A stretch of 51,000 bases of DNA from Liolophura sinensis. Taxonomy: Eukaryota > Mollusca > Polyplacophora > Chitonida > Chitonidae. The stretch covers positions 1 through 51,000 of the forward strand of contig NW_027018256.1 of NCBI RefSeq assembly GCF_032854445.1. Direction: 5' to 3'. How positions within the stretch are numbered: the stretch's first letter is position 1; the number at the start of each line of letters is the position of its first letter. The position numbers were made by a program, and so were the translations under genes. Of the stretch, positions 30,193 to 44,350 are shown in pieces. The notes beneath the pieces were generated by a model. The model did no database searches and had not been told where the DNA came from. It saw nothing but the letters and a program-made list of their open reading frames with translations.

Positions 30193-33100
30193 CAATCTTC
30201 ATCTTGCAACTGAGCATGTTTTTAAAATGATTACTATGTTCACCTTGTAACTGAACATGCTTTTATAATGATTACAGTGTTTATCTTGTAAGTCAACGAG
30301 CTAATATAATGAATACAATGCTTATGTTGTAACTGATGATGTTATTATAATGATTACAATATTCATCTTGTAAGTGAATATGCTAATGTAATGATTACAA
30401 TGTCCAATTTGCAACTGAGCATGCTTGTATACTGATTACAATGTTCACCTTGAAACTGTTTACTTTTTATAATGATTACAATGTTCATCTTGTAACTGAA
30501 CATGCAATTATAAGGATTACAATGTTCACTTTGTAACTGAACATGCTATTACAATGATTACATTGTTCACCTTGTAGCTGAGCACATTATTATAATGATT
30601 ACAATGTTCATCTTGTAACTGAATATGCTATTGTAATGATTACAATGTCCATTTTGCAACTGAGCATGGTTGTATACTGATTACAATTTTCACTTTGCAA
30701 CTTATGATGTTTTTATAATGATTACAATGTTCACTTTTAAAGTGAACATGCAATTATAAGGAATACAATGTTCATTTTGTAACTGAACATGCTTTTACAA
30801 TGATTACATTGTTCACCTTGTAACTGAGCACATTATTATAATAATTACAATGTTCATCTTGTAAGTGAATATGCTAATGTAATGATTACAATATCCATTT
30901 TGCAACTGAGCATGCTTTTATACTGATTACAATGTTCACCTTGTAACTGATGATGTTTTTATAATGATTACAATGTTCATCTTGTAACTACATATGCTAT
31001 AACAATGATTACAATGTTCATCTTGTAATGAAATATGCTAATATAATGATTGCAATATTCATTTTGTAACTGAGCATGCTATTATATTGATTACAATGGT
31101 GATTTTGTAACCGTTGACGCTATTATAATGATTACAATGTTTACTTTGTAACTGAGCATGCTATTACAATGATTACAATGTTCATCCTGTAACTGAACAT
31201 GCTATTATGTCGATTACAATCTTTATCTTGCAACTGAGCATGATATTATAATGATTACAATGTTCATCTTGTAATTGAACGTGCTAATATAATAAATACA
31301 ATGTTCATTTTGTAACTGATGATGTTTATATAATGATTACAATATTCATCTTGTAACTAAATATGCTTATGTAATGATTACAATGTCCATTTTGCAACTG
31401 AGCATGCTTTTATACTTACAATGTCCACCTTGTAACTGAACATGCTATTATAATGATTAGAATGTTCATCTTGTAACTGAGCATGTTTTTATAAGGATTA
31501 CAATGTTCACCTTGTAACTGAACATGCTTTTATAATGATTACAATGTTCATCTTGTAATTGAACGTGCTAATATAATGAATACAATGTTTACTTTGTAAC
31601 TAATGATGTTATTATAATGATTACAATATTTATCTTGTAAGTGAATATGCTAATGTAATGATTACAATGTTTATCTTGCAACTGAGCATGCTTGTATACT
31701 GATTACAATGTTCACCTTGCAACTGATAATGTTTTTATAATGATTACAATGTTCATCTTATAACTAAACATTCTATTATGTCGATTACAATCTCCATCTT
31801 GCAACTGAGCATGTTTTTAAAATGATTACTATGTTCACCTTGTAACTGAACATGCTTTTATAATGATTACAATGTTTATCTTGTAAGTGAACGAGCTAAT
31901 ATAATGAATACAATGTTTACATTGTAACTGATGATGTTATTATAATAATTACAATATTCATCTTGTAAGTGAATATGCTAATGTAATGATTACAATGTCC
32001 ATTTTGCAACTGAGCATGCTTGTATACTGATTACAATGTTCACCTTGTAACTGTTTATGTCTTTATAATGATTACAATGTTCATCTTGTAACTGAACATG
32101 CAATTATAAGGATTACAATGTTCACTTTGTAACTGAACATGCTATTACAATGATTACATGGTTCACCTTGTAACTGAGCGCATTATTATAATGATTACAA
32201 TGTTCATCTTGTAACTGAATATGCTATTGTAATGATTACAATGTCCATTTTGCAACTGAGCATGCTTATATACTGATTACAATGTTCACCTTGCAACTGA
32301 TGATGTTTTTATAATGATTACAATGGTGATTTTTAACCGTTGACGCTATTATAATGATTACAATGTTCATCTTGTAACTGGGCATACTAGTGTAATAATT
32401 AAAATATTAATTTTGTAACTGAGCTTTCTATTATACTGATTACAATGTTCATCTTGTAACTGAACATGCTATTATAATGATTACAATGTTCATGTTGTAA
32501 CTGAGCATGCTATTATACGAATTACAATTTTCATCTTGTAATTGAGCATGCTATTATAATGATTACATTGCTCATCTTATATTTGAGCATGCTATTTTAA
32601 CTATTACAATGTTCATCTTGTAACTGGGCATGTTTTTATAATGATTACAATGTTCACCTTTTAACTGAGCACGCTATTGTAATGATTTCAATGTTCTCCT
32701 TGTAACTGAGCACATTATTATAATGATTGCAATGTTCATCTTGTAACTGAATATGCTATTGCAATGATTACAATGTCCATTTTGCAACTGAGCATGCTTG
32801 TATACTGATTACAATGTTCACCTAGGAACTGATGATGTTTTTATAATGATTACAACGTTCATCTTGTAACTGAACATGCAATTATAAGGATTACAATGTT
32901 CACTTTGTAACTGAACATGCTATTACAATAATTACAATGTTCATCTTGTAACTGAACATGCTATTATGTCGATTACAATCTTTATCTTGCAACTGAGCAT
33001 GTTATTATAATGATTAAAATGTTCATCTTGCATTTGAACGTGCTAATATATTGAATACAATGTTCATTTTGTAACTGATGATGTTATTATAATGATTACA

Positions 33101-36100
33101 ATATTCATCTTGTAACTAAATATGCTTATGTAATGATTACAATGTCCATTTTGCAACTGAGCATGCTTTTATACTTACAATGTCCACCTTGTAACTGAAC
33201 ATGCTATTATAATGATTAGAATGTTCATCTTGTAACTGAGCATGTTTTTATAAAGATTACAATGTTCACCTTGTAACTGAACATGCTTTTATAATGATTA
33301 CAATGTTCATCTTGTAATTGAACGTGCTAATATAATGAATACAATGTTTACTTTGTAACTGATGATGTTATTATAATGATTACAATATTCATCTTGTAAG
33401 TGAATATGCTAATGTAATGATTACAATGTTTATCTTACAACTGAGCATGCTTGTAAACTGATTACAATGTTCACCTTGCAACTGATGATGTTTTTATAAT
33501 GATTACAATGTTCATCTTATAACTGAACATGCTATTATGTCGATTACAATCTTCATCTTGCAACTGAGCATGTTTTTAAAATGATTACTATGTTCACCTT
33601 GTAACTGAACATGCTTTTATAATGATTACAATGTCTATCTTGTAAGTGAACGAGCTAATATAATGAATACAATGCTTATGTTGTAACTGATGATGTTATT
33701 ATAATGATTACAATATTCATCTTGTAAGTGAATATGCTAATAAAATGATTACAATGTCCATTTTGCAACTGAGCATGCTTGTATACTGATTACAATGTTC
33801 ACCTTGTAACTGTTTGTGTTTTTATAATGACTACAATGTTCATCTTATAACTGAACATGCAATTATAAGGATTACAATGTTCACTTTGTAACTGAACATG
33901 CTATTACAATGATTACATTGTTCACCTTGTAACTGAGCGCATTATTATAATGATTACAATGTTCATCTTGTAACTGAATATGCTATTGTAATGATTACAA
34001 TGTCCATTTTGCAACTGAGCATGCTTGTTTACTGATTACAATGTTCACCTTGCAACTGATGATGTTTTTATAATGATTACAATGTTCACTTTGTAACTGA
34101 ACATGCTATTACAATGATTACAATGTTCATCTTGTAACTGAACATGCTATTATGTCGATTACAGTCTTCATCTTGTAACTGAAAATGATATTTTAATGAT
34201 TACAATGTTTATCTTGCAACTGAGCACGCTATTGTAATGATTTCAATGTTCTCCTTGTAACTGAGCACATTATTATAATGATTGCAATGTTCATCTTGTA
34301 ACTGAATATGCTATTGCAATGATTACAATGTCCATTTTGCAACTGAGCATGCTTGTATACTGATTACAATGTTCACCTAGGAACTGATGATGTTTTTATA
34401 ATGATTACAACGTTCATCTTGTAACTGAACATGCAATTATAAGGATTACAATGTTCACTTTGTAACTGAACATGCTATTACAATAATTACAATGTTCATC
34501 TTGTAACTGAACATGCTATTATGTCGATTACAATCTTTATCTTGCAACTGAGCATGTTATTATAATGATTACAATGTTCATCTTGTAATTGAACGCGCTA
34601 ATATATTGAATACAATGTTCATTTTGTAACTGATGATGTTATTATAATGATTACAATATTCATCTTGTAACTAAATATGCTTATGTAATGATTACAATGT
34701 CCATTTTGCAACTGAGCATGCTTTTATACTTACAATGTCCACCTTGTAACTGAACATGCTATTATAATGATTAGAATGTTCATCTTGTAACTGAGCATGT
34801 TTTTATAAAGATTACAATGTTCACCTTGTAACTGAACATGCTTTTATAATGATTACAATGTTCATCTTGTAATTAAACGTGCTAATATAATGAATACAAT
34901 GTTTACTTTGTAACTGATGATGTTATTATAATGATTACAATATTCATCTTGTAAGTGAATATGCTAATGTAATGATTACAATGTTTATCTTACAACTGAG
35001 CATGCTTGTATACTGATTACAATGTTCACCTTGCAACTGATGATGTTTTTATAATGATTACAATGTTCATCTTATAACTGAACATGCTATTATGTCGATT
35101 ACAATCTTCATCTTGCAACTGAGCATGTTTTTAAAATGATTACTATGTTCACCTTGTAACTGAACATGCTTTTATAATGATTACAATGTCTATCTTGTAA
35201 GTGAACGAGCTAATATAATGAATACAATGCTTATGTTGTAACTGATGATGTTATTATAATGATTACAATATTCATCTTGTAAGTGAATATGCTAATAAAA
35301 TGATTACAATGTCCATTTTGCAACTGAGCATGCTTGTATACTGATTACAATGTTCACCTTGTAACTGTTTGTGTTTTTATAATGACTACAATGTTCATCT
35401 TATAACTGAACATGCAATTATAAGGATTACAATGTTCACTTTGTAACTGAACATGCTATTACAATGATTACATTGTTCACCTTGTAACTGAGCGCATTAT
35501 TATAATGATTACAATGTTCATCTTGTAACTGAATATGCTATTGTAATGATTACAATGTCCATTTTGCAACTGAGCATGCTTGTTTACTGATTACAATGTT
35601 CACCTTGCAACTGATGATGTTTTTAAAATGATTACAATGTTCACTTTGTAACTGAACATGCTATTACAATGATTACAATGTTCATCTTGTAACTGAACAT
35701 GCTATTACAATGATTACATTGTTCACCTTGTAACTGAGCACATTATTATAATGATTACAATGTTCATCTTGTAAGTGAATATGCTAATGTAATGATTACA
35801 ATATCCATTTTGCAACTGAGCATGCTTTTATACTGATTACAATGTTCACCTTGTAACTGATGATGTTTTTATAATGATTAAAATGTTCATCTTGTAACTA
35901 CATATGCTATAATAATGATTACAATGTTCATCTTGTAACTACATATGCTAATATAATAATTGCAATATTCATTTTGTAACTGAGCATGCTATTATATTGA
36001 TTACAATGGTGATTTTGTAACCGTTGACGCTATTATAATGTTACAATGTTTACTTTGTAACTGAACATGCTATTACAATGATTACAATGTTCATCTTGTA

Positions 36101-39100
36101 ACTGAACATGCTATTATGTCGATTACAATCTTCATCTTGTAACTGAAAATGATATTATAATGATTACAATGTTTATCTTGCAACTGAGCATGCTATTATA
36201 ATGATTACTTTGCTCATCTTGTATTTGAGCATGCTATTTTAACTATTACAATGTTCATCTTGTAACTGGGCATGTTTTTATAATGATTACAATGTTCACC
36301 TTTTAACTGAGCACGCTATTGTAATGATTTCAATGTTCTCCTTGTAACTGAGCACATTATTATAATGATTGCAATGTTCATCTTTTAACTGAATATGCTA
36401 TTGCAATGATTACAATGTCCATTTTGCAACTGAGCATGCTTGTATACTGATTACAATGTTCACCTAGGAACTGATGATGTTTTTATAATGATTACAACGT
36501 TCATCTTGTAACTGAACATGCAATTATAAGGATTACAATGTTCACTTTGTAACTGAACATGCTATTACAATGATTACAATGTTCATCTTGTAACTGAACA
36601 TGCTATTATGTCGATTACAATCTTTATCTTGCAACTGAGCATGTTATTATAATGATTACAATGTTTATCTTGTAAGTGAACGAGCTAATATAATGAATAC
36701 AATGTTTACATTGTAACTGATGATGTTATTATAATAATTACAATATTCATCTTGTAAGTGAATATGCTAATGTAATGATTACAATGTCCATTTTGCAACT
36801 GAGCATGCTTGTATACTGATTACAATGTTCACCTTGTAACTGTTTATGTCTTTATAATGATTACAATGTTCATCTTGTAACTGAACATGCAATTATAAGG
36901 ATTACAATGTTCACTTTGTAACTGAACATGCTATTACAATGATTACATGGTTCACCTTGTAACTGAGCGCATTTTTATAATGATTACAATGTTCATCTTG
37001 TAACTGAATATGCTATTGTAATGATTACAATGTCCATTTTGCAACTGAGCATGATTATATACTGATTACACTGTTCACCTTGCAACTGATGATGTTTTTA
37101 TAATGATTACAATGGTGATTTTGTAACCGTTGGCGCTATTATAATGATTACAATGTTTACTTTGTAACTGAACATGCTATTACAATGATTACAATGTTCA
37201 TCTTGTAACTGGGCATACTAGTGTAATAATTAAAATAATAATTTTGTAACTGAGCATGCTATTATACTGATTACAATGTTCATCTTGTAACTGAACATGC
37301 TATTATAATGATTACAATGTTGATGTTGTAACTGAACATGCTATTATACGAATTACAATTTTCATCTTGTAATTGAGCATGCTATTATTATGATTACATT
37401 GCTCATCTTGTATTTGAGCATGCTATTTTAACTATTACAATGTTCATCTTGTAACTGGGCATGTTTTTATAATGATTACAATGTTCACCTTTTAACTGAG
37501 CACGCTATTGTAATGATTTCAATGTTCTCCTTGTAACTGAGCACATTATTATAATGATTGCAATGTTCATCTTGTAACTGAATATGCTATTGCAATGATT
37601 ACAATGTCCATTTTGCAACTGAGCATGCTTGTATACTGATTACAATGTTCACCTAGGAACTGATGATGTTTTTATAATGATTACAACGTTCATCTTGTAA
37701 CTGAACATGCAATTATAAGGATTACAATGTTCACTTTGTAACTGAACATGCTATTACAATGATTACAATGTTCATCTTGTAACTGAACATGCTATTATGT
37801 CGATTACAATCTTTATCTTGCAACTGAGCATGTTATTATAATGATTACAATGTTCATCTTGTAATTGAACGTGCTAATATATTGAATACAATGTTCATTT
37901 TGTAACTGATGATGTTATTATAATGATTACAATATTCATCTTGTAACTAAATATGCTTATGTAATGATTACAATGTCCATTTTGCAACTGAGCATGCTTT
38001 TATACTTACAATGTCCACCTTGTAACTGAACATGCTATTATAATGATTAGAATGTTCATCTTGTAACTGAGCATGTTTTTATAAAGATTACAATGTTCAC
38101 CTTGTTACTGAACATGCTTTTATAATGATTACAATGTTCATCTTGTAATTGAACGTGCTAATATAATGAATACAATGTTTACTTTGTAACTGATGATGTT
38201 ATTATAATAATTACAATATTCATCTTGTAAGTGAATATGCTAATGTAATGATTACAATGTTTATCTTGCAACTGAGCATGCTTGTATACTGATTACAATG
38301 TTCACCTTGCAACTGATGATGTTTTTATAATGATTACAATGTTCATCTTATAACTGAACATGCTATTATGTCGATTACAATCTTCATCTTGCAACTGAGC
38401 ATGTTTTTAAAATGATTACTATGTTCACCTTGTAACTGAACATGCTTTTATTATGATTACAATGTTTATCTTGTAAGTCAACGAGCTAATATAATGAATA
38501 CAATGCTTATGTTGTAACTGATGATGTTATTATAATGATTACAATATTCATCTTGTAAGTGAATATACTAATAAAATGATTACAATGTCCATTTTGCAAC
38601 TGAGCATGCTTGTATACTGATTACAATGTTCACCTTGTAACTGTTTATGTTTTTATAATGACTACAATGTTCATCTTATAACTGAACATGCAATTATAAG
38701 GATTACAATGTTCACTTTGTAACTGAACATGCTATTACAATGATTACATTGTTCACCTTGTAACTGAGCGCATTATTATAATGATTACAATGTTCATCTT
38801 GTAACTGAATATGCTATTGTAATGATTACAATGTCCAATTTGGAACTGAGCATGCTTGTATACTGATTACAATGTTCACCTTGCAACTGATGATGTTTTT
38901 ATAATGATTACAATGTTCACTTTGTAACTGAACATGGTATTACAATGATTACAATGTTCATCTTGTAACTGAACATGCTATTATGTCGATTACAATCTTC
39001 ATCTTGCAACTGAGCATGATATTATAATGATTACAATGTTCATCTTGTAATTGAACGTGCTAATATAAAGAATACATTGTTCATTTTGTAACTGATGATG

Positions 39101-42100
39101 TTATTATAATGATTACAATATTCATCTTGTAACTGAATATGCTTATGTAATGATTACAATGTCCATTTTGCAACTGAGCATGCTTTTATACTTACAATGT
39201 CCACCTTGTAACTGAACATGCTATTATAAAGATTACAATGTTCACCTTGTAACTAAACATGCTTTTATAATGATTACAATGTTCATCTTGTAATTGAACG
39301 TGCTAATATAATGAATACAATGTTTACTTTGTAACTGATGATGTTATTATAATGATTACAATATTCATCTTGTAAATGAATATGCTAATGTAATGATTAC
39401 AATGTTTATCTTGCAACTGAGCATGCTTGTATACTGATTACAATGTTCACTTTGCAACTGATGACGTTTTTATCATGATTACAATGTTCATCTTGTAACT
39501 GAACATGCTATTATGTCGATTACAATCTTCATCTTGCAACTGAGCATGTTTTTAAAATGATTACTATGTTCACCTTGTAACTGAACATGCTTTTATAATG
39601 ATTAAAGTGTTTATCTTGTAAGTCAACGAGCTAATATAATGAATACAATGCTTATGTTGTAACTGATGATGTTATTATAATGATTACAATATTCATCTTG
39701 TAAGTGAATATGCTAATGTAATGATTACAATGTCCATTTTGCAACTGAGCATGCTTGTATACTGATTACAATGTTCACCTTGAAACTGTTTACTTTTTAT
39801 AATGATTACAATGTTCATCTTGTAACTGAACATGCAATTATAAGGATTACAATGTTCACTTTGCAACTGAACATGCTATTACAATGATTACATTGTTCAC
39901 CTTGCAGCTGAGCACATTATTATAATGATTACAATGTTCATCTTGTAACTGAATATGCTATTGTAATGATTACAATGTCCATTTTGCAACTGAGCATGGT
40001 TGTATACTGATTACAATTTTCACTTTGCAACTTATGATGTTTTTATAATGATTACAATGTTCACTTTTAAAGTGAACATGCAATTATAAGGAATACAATG
40101 TTCATTTTGTAACTGAACATGCTTTTACAATGATTACATTGTTCACCTTGTAACTGAGCACATTATTATAATAATTACAATGTTCATCTTGTAAGTGAAT
40201 ATGCTAATGTAATGATTACAATATCCATTTTGCAACTGAGCATGCTTTTATACTGATTACAATGTTCACCTTGTAACTGATGATGTTTTTATAATGATTA
40301 CAATGTTCATCTTGTAACTACATATGCTATAACAATGATTACAATGTTCATCTTGTAATGAAATATGCTAATATAATGATTGCAATATTCATTTTGTAAC
40401 TGAGCATGCTATTATATTGATTACAATGGTGATTTTGTAACCGTTGACGCTATTATAATGATTACAATGTTTACTTTGTAACTGAGCATGCTATTACAAT
40501 GATTACAATGTTCATCCTGTAACTGAACATGCTATTATGTCGATTACAATCTTTATCTTGCAACTGAGCATGATATTATAATGATTACAATGTTCATCTT
40601 GTAATTGAACGTGCTAATATAATGAATACAATGTTCATTTTGTAACTGATGATGTTTATATAATGATTACAATATTCATCTTGTAACTAAATATGCTTAT
40701 GTAATGATTACAATGTCCATTTTGCAACTGAGCATGCTTTTATACTTACAATGTCCACCTTGTAACTGAACATGCTATTATAATGATTACAATGTTCATC
40801 TTGTAACTGAGCATGTTTTTATAAAGATTACAATGTTCACCTTGTAACTGAACATGCTTTTATAATGATTACAATGTTCATCTTGTAATTGAACGTGCTA
40901 ATATAATGAATACAATGTTTACTTTGTAACTAATGATGTTATTATAATGATTACAATATTTATCTTGTAAGTGAATATGCTAATGTAATGATTACAATGT
41001 TTATCTTGCAACTGAGCATGCTTGTATACTGATTACAATGTTCACCTTGCAACTGATAATGTTTTTATAATGATTACAATGTTCATCTTATAACTAAACA
41101 TGCTATTATGTCGATTACAATCTTCATCTTGCAACTGAGCATGTTTTTAAAATGATTACTATGTTTACCTTGTAACTGAACATGCTTTTATAATGATTAC
41201 AATGTTTATCTTGTAAGTGAACGAGCTAATATAATGAATACAATGTTTACATTGTAACTGATGATGTTATTATAATAATTACAATATTCATCTTGTAAGT
41301 GAATATGCTAATGTAATGATTACAATGTCCATTTTGCAACTGAGCATGCTTGTATACTGATTACAATGTTCACCTTGTAACTGTTTATGTCTTTATAATG
41401 ATTACAATGTTCATTTTGTAACTGAACATGCAATTATAAGGATTACAATGTTCACTTTGTAACTGAACATGCTATTACAATGATTACATGGTTCACCTTG
41501 TAACTGAGCGCATTATTATAATGATTACAATGTTCATCTTGTAACTGAATATGCTATTGTAATGATTACAATGTCCAATTTGCAACTGAGCATGCTTATA
41601 TACTGATTACAATGATCACCTTGCAACTGATGATGTTTTTATAATGATTACAATGGTGATTTTGTAGCCGTTGACGCTATTATAATGATTACAATGTTTA
41701 CTTTGTAACTGAACATGCTATTACAATGATTACAATGTTCATCTTGTAACTGGGCATACTAGTGTAATAATTAAAATATTAATTTTGTAACTGAGCATGC
41801 TATTATACTGATTACAATGTTCATCTTGTAACTGAACATGCTATTATAATGATTACAATGTTCATGTTGTAACTGAGCATGCTATTATACGAATTACAAT
41901 TTTCATCTTGTAATTGAGCATGCTATTATAATGATTACATTGCTCATCTTGTATTTGAGCATGCTATTTTAACTATTACAATGTTCATCTTGTAACTGGG
42001 CATGTTTTTATAATGATTACAATGTTCACCTTGTAACTGAGCACGCTATTGTAATGATTCCAATGTTCTCCTTGTAACTGAGCACATTATTATAATGATT

Positions 42101-44350
42101 GCAATGTTCATCTTGTAACTGAATATGCTATTGCAATGATTACAATGTCCATTTTGCAACTGAGCATGCTTGTATACTGATTACAATGTTCTTCTAGGAA
42201 CTGATGATGTTTTTATAATGATTACAACGTTCATCTTGTAACTGAACATGCAATTATAAGGATTACAATGTTCACTTTGTAACTGAACATGCTATTACAA
42301 TGATTACAATGTTCATCTTGTAACTGAACATGCTATTATGTCGATTACAATCTTTATCTTGCAACTGAGCATGATATTATAATGATTACAATGTTCATCT
42401 TGTAATTGAACGTGCTAATATATTGAATACAATGTTCATTTTGTAACTGATGATGTTATTATAATGATTACAATATTCATCTTGTAACTAAATATGCTTA
42501 TGTAATGATTACAATGTCCATTTTGCAACTGAGCATGCTTTTATACTTACAATGTCCACCTTGTAACTGAACATGCTATTATAATGATTAGAATGTTCAT
42601 CTTGTAACTGAGCATGTTTTTATAAAGATTACAATGTTCACCTTGTAACTGAACATGCTTTTATAATGATTACAATGTTCATCTTGTAATTGAACGTGCT
42701 AATATAATGAATACAATGTTTACTTTGTAACTGATGATGTTATTATAATGATTACAATATTCATCTTGTAAGTGAATATGCTAATGTAATGATTACAATG
42801 TTTATCTTGCAACTGAGCATGCTTGTATACTGATTACAATGTTTACCTTGCAACTGATGATGTTTTTATAATGATTACAATGTTCATCTTATAACTGAAC
42901 ATGCTATTATGTCGATTACAATCTTCATCTTGCAACTGAGCATGTTTTTAAAATAATTACTATGTTCACCTTGTAACTGAACATGCTTTTATAATGATTA
43001 CAATGTCTATTTTGTGAGTGAACGAGCTAATATAATGAATACAATGCTTATGTTGTAACTGATGATGTTATTATAATGATTACAATATTCATCTTGTAAG
43101 TGAATATGCTACTGTAATGATTACAATGTCCATTTTGCAACTGAGCATGCTTGTATACTGATTACAATGTTCACCTTGTAACTGTTTATGTTTTTATAAT
43201 GATTACAATGTTCATCTTATAACTGAACATGCAATTATAAGGATTACAATGTTCACTTTGTAACTGAACATGCTATTACAATGATTACATTGTTCACCTT
43301 GTAACTGAGCGCATTATTATAATGATTACAATGTTCATCTTGTAACTGAATATGCTATTGTAATGATTACAATGTCCATTTTGCAACTGAGCATGCTTGT
43401 ATACTGATTACAATGTTCACCTTGCAACTGATGATGTTTTTATAATGATTAAAATGTTCACTTTGTAACTGAACATGCAATTATAAGGATTACAATGTTC
43501 ACTTTGTAACTGAACATGCTATTACAATGATTACATTGTTCACCTTGTAACTGAGCACATTATTATAATGATTACAATGTTCATCTTGTAAGTGAATATG
43601 CTAATGTAATGATTACAATATCCATTTTGCAACTGAGCATGCTTTTATACTGATTACAATGTTCACCTTGTAACTGATGATGTTTTTATAATGATTAAAA
43701 TGTTCATCTTGTAACTACATATGCTATAATAATGATTACAATGTTCATCTTGTAACTACATATGCTAATATAATAATTGCAATGTTCATTTTGTAGCTGA
43801 GCATGCTATTATATTGATTACAATGGTGATTTTGTAACCGTTGACGCTATTATAATGTTACAATGTTTACTTTGTAACTGAACATGCTATTACAATGATT
43901 ACAATGTTCATCTTGTAACTGAACATGCTATTATGTCGATTACAATCTTCATCTTGTAACTGAAAATGATATTATAATGATTACAATGTTTATCTTGCAA
44001 CTGAGCATGCTATTATAATGATTACATTGCTCATCTTGTATTTGAGCATGCTATTTTAACTATTACAATGTTCATCTTGTAACTGGGCATGTTTTTATAA
44101 TGATTACAATGTTCACCTTGTAACTGAGCACGCTATTGTAATGATTTCAATGTTCTCCTTGTAACTGAGCACATTATTATAATGATTGCAATGTTCATCT
44201 TGTAACTGAATATGCTATTGCAATGATTACAATGTCCATTTTGCAACTGAGCATGCTTGTATACTGATTACAATGTTCACCTAGGAACTGATGATGTTTT
44301 TATAATGATTACAACGTTCATCTTGTAACTGAACATGCAATTATAAGGAT
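29754..44350. repeat. Mega-unit 3 of the higher-order repeat
   Basis: Third block, aligned to unit 1 at an offset of 29,753 (TTTATCATG at 30138 against 385). Further landmarks: CCGTTGACGC-type monomers near 31098, 32325, 36008, 37113, 40430 and 41654, and TTTATCATG near 39469. Relative to unit 2 it lacks about 328 bp (eight monomers) near 36665. The order of monomer variants stops matching units 1 and 2 after about 42.0 kb, where an additional block with its own CCGTTGACGC monomer (43830) appears. The right boundary is approximate; it is placed at the chimeric monomer near 44365, where GTAACCGAGCACATT joins two variant types. Confidence 0.65.
32685..35530. repeat. Tandem pair of 1.557-kb higher-order repeats, unit 3
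   Basis: Counterpart of the 2930-5770 pair. CCTAGGAACTG lies near 32820 and 34377. The first copy has a private CTTGCATTTGAACG near 33030 where units 1 and 2 read CTTGTAATTGAACG; the second copy carries GAACGCGC. Confidence 0.83.

Noticed and set aside
2960-44290. CCTAGG sites as deliberate or functional restriction-site spacing
   Set aside because: They belong to one inherited monomer variant and follow the higher-order period; no further explanation is needed.
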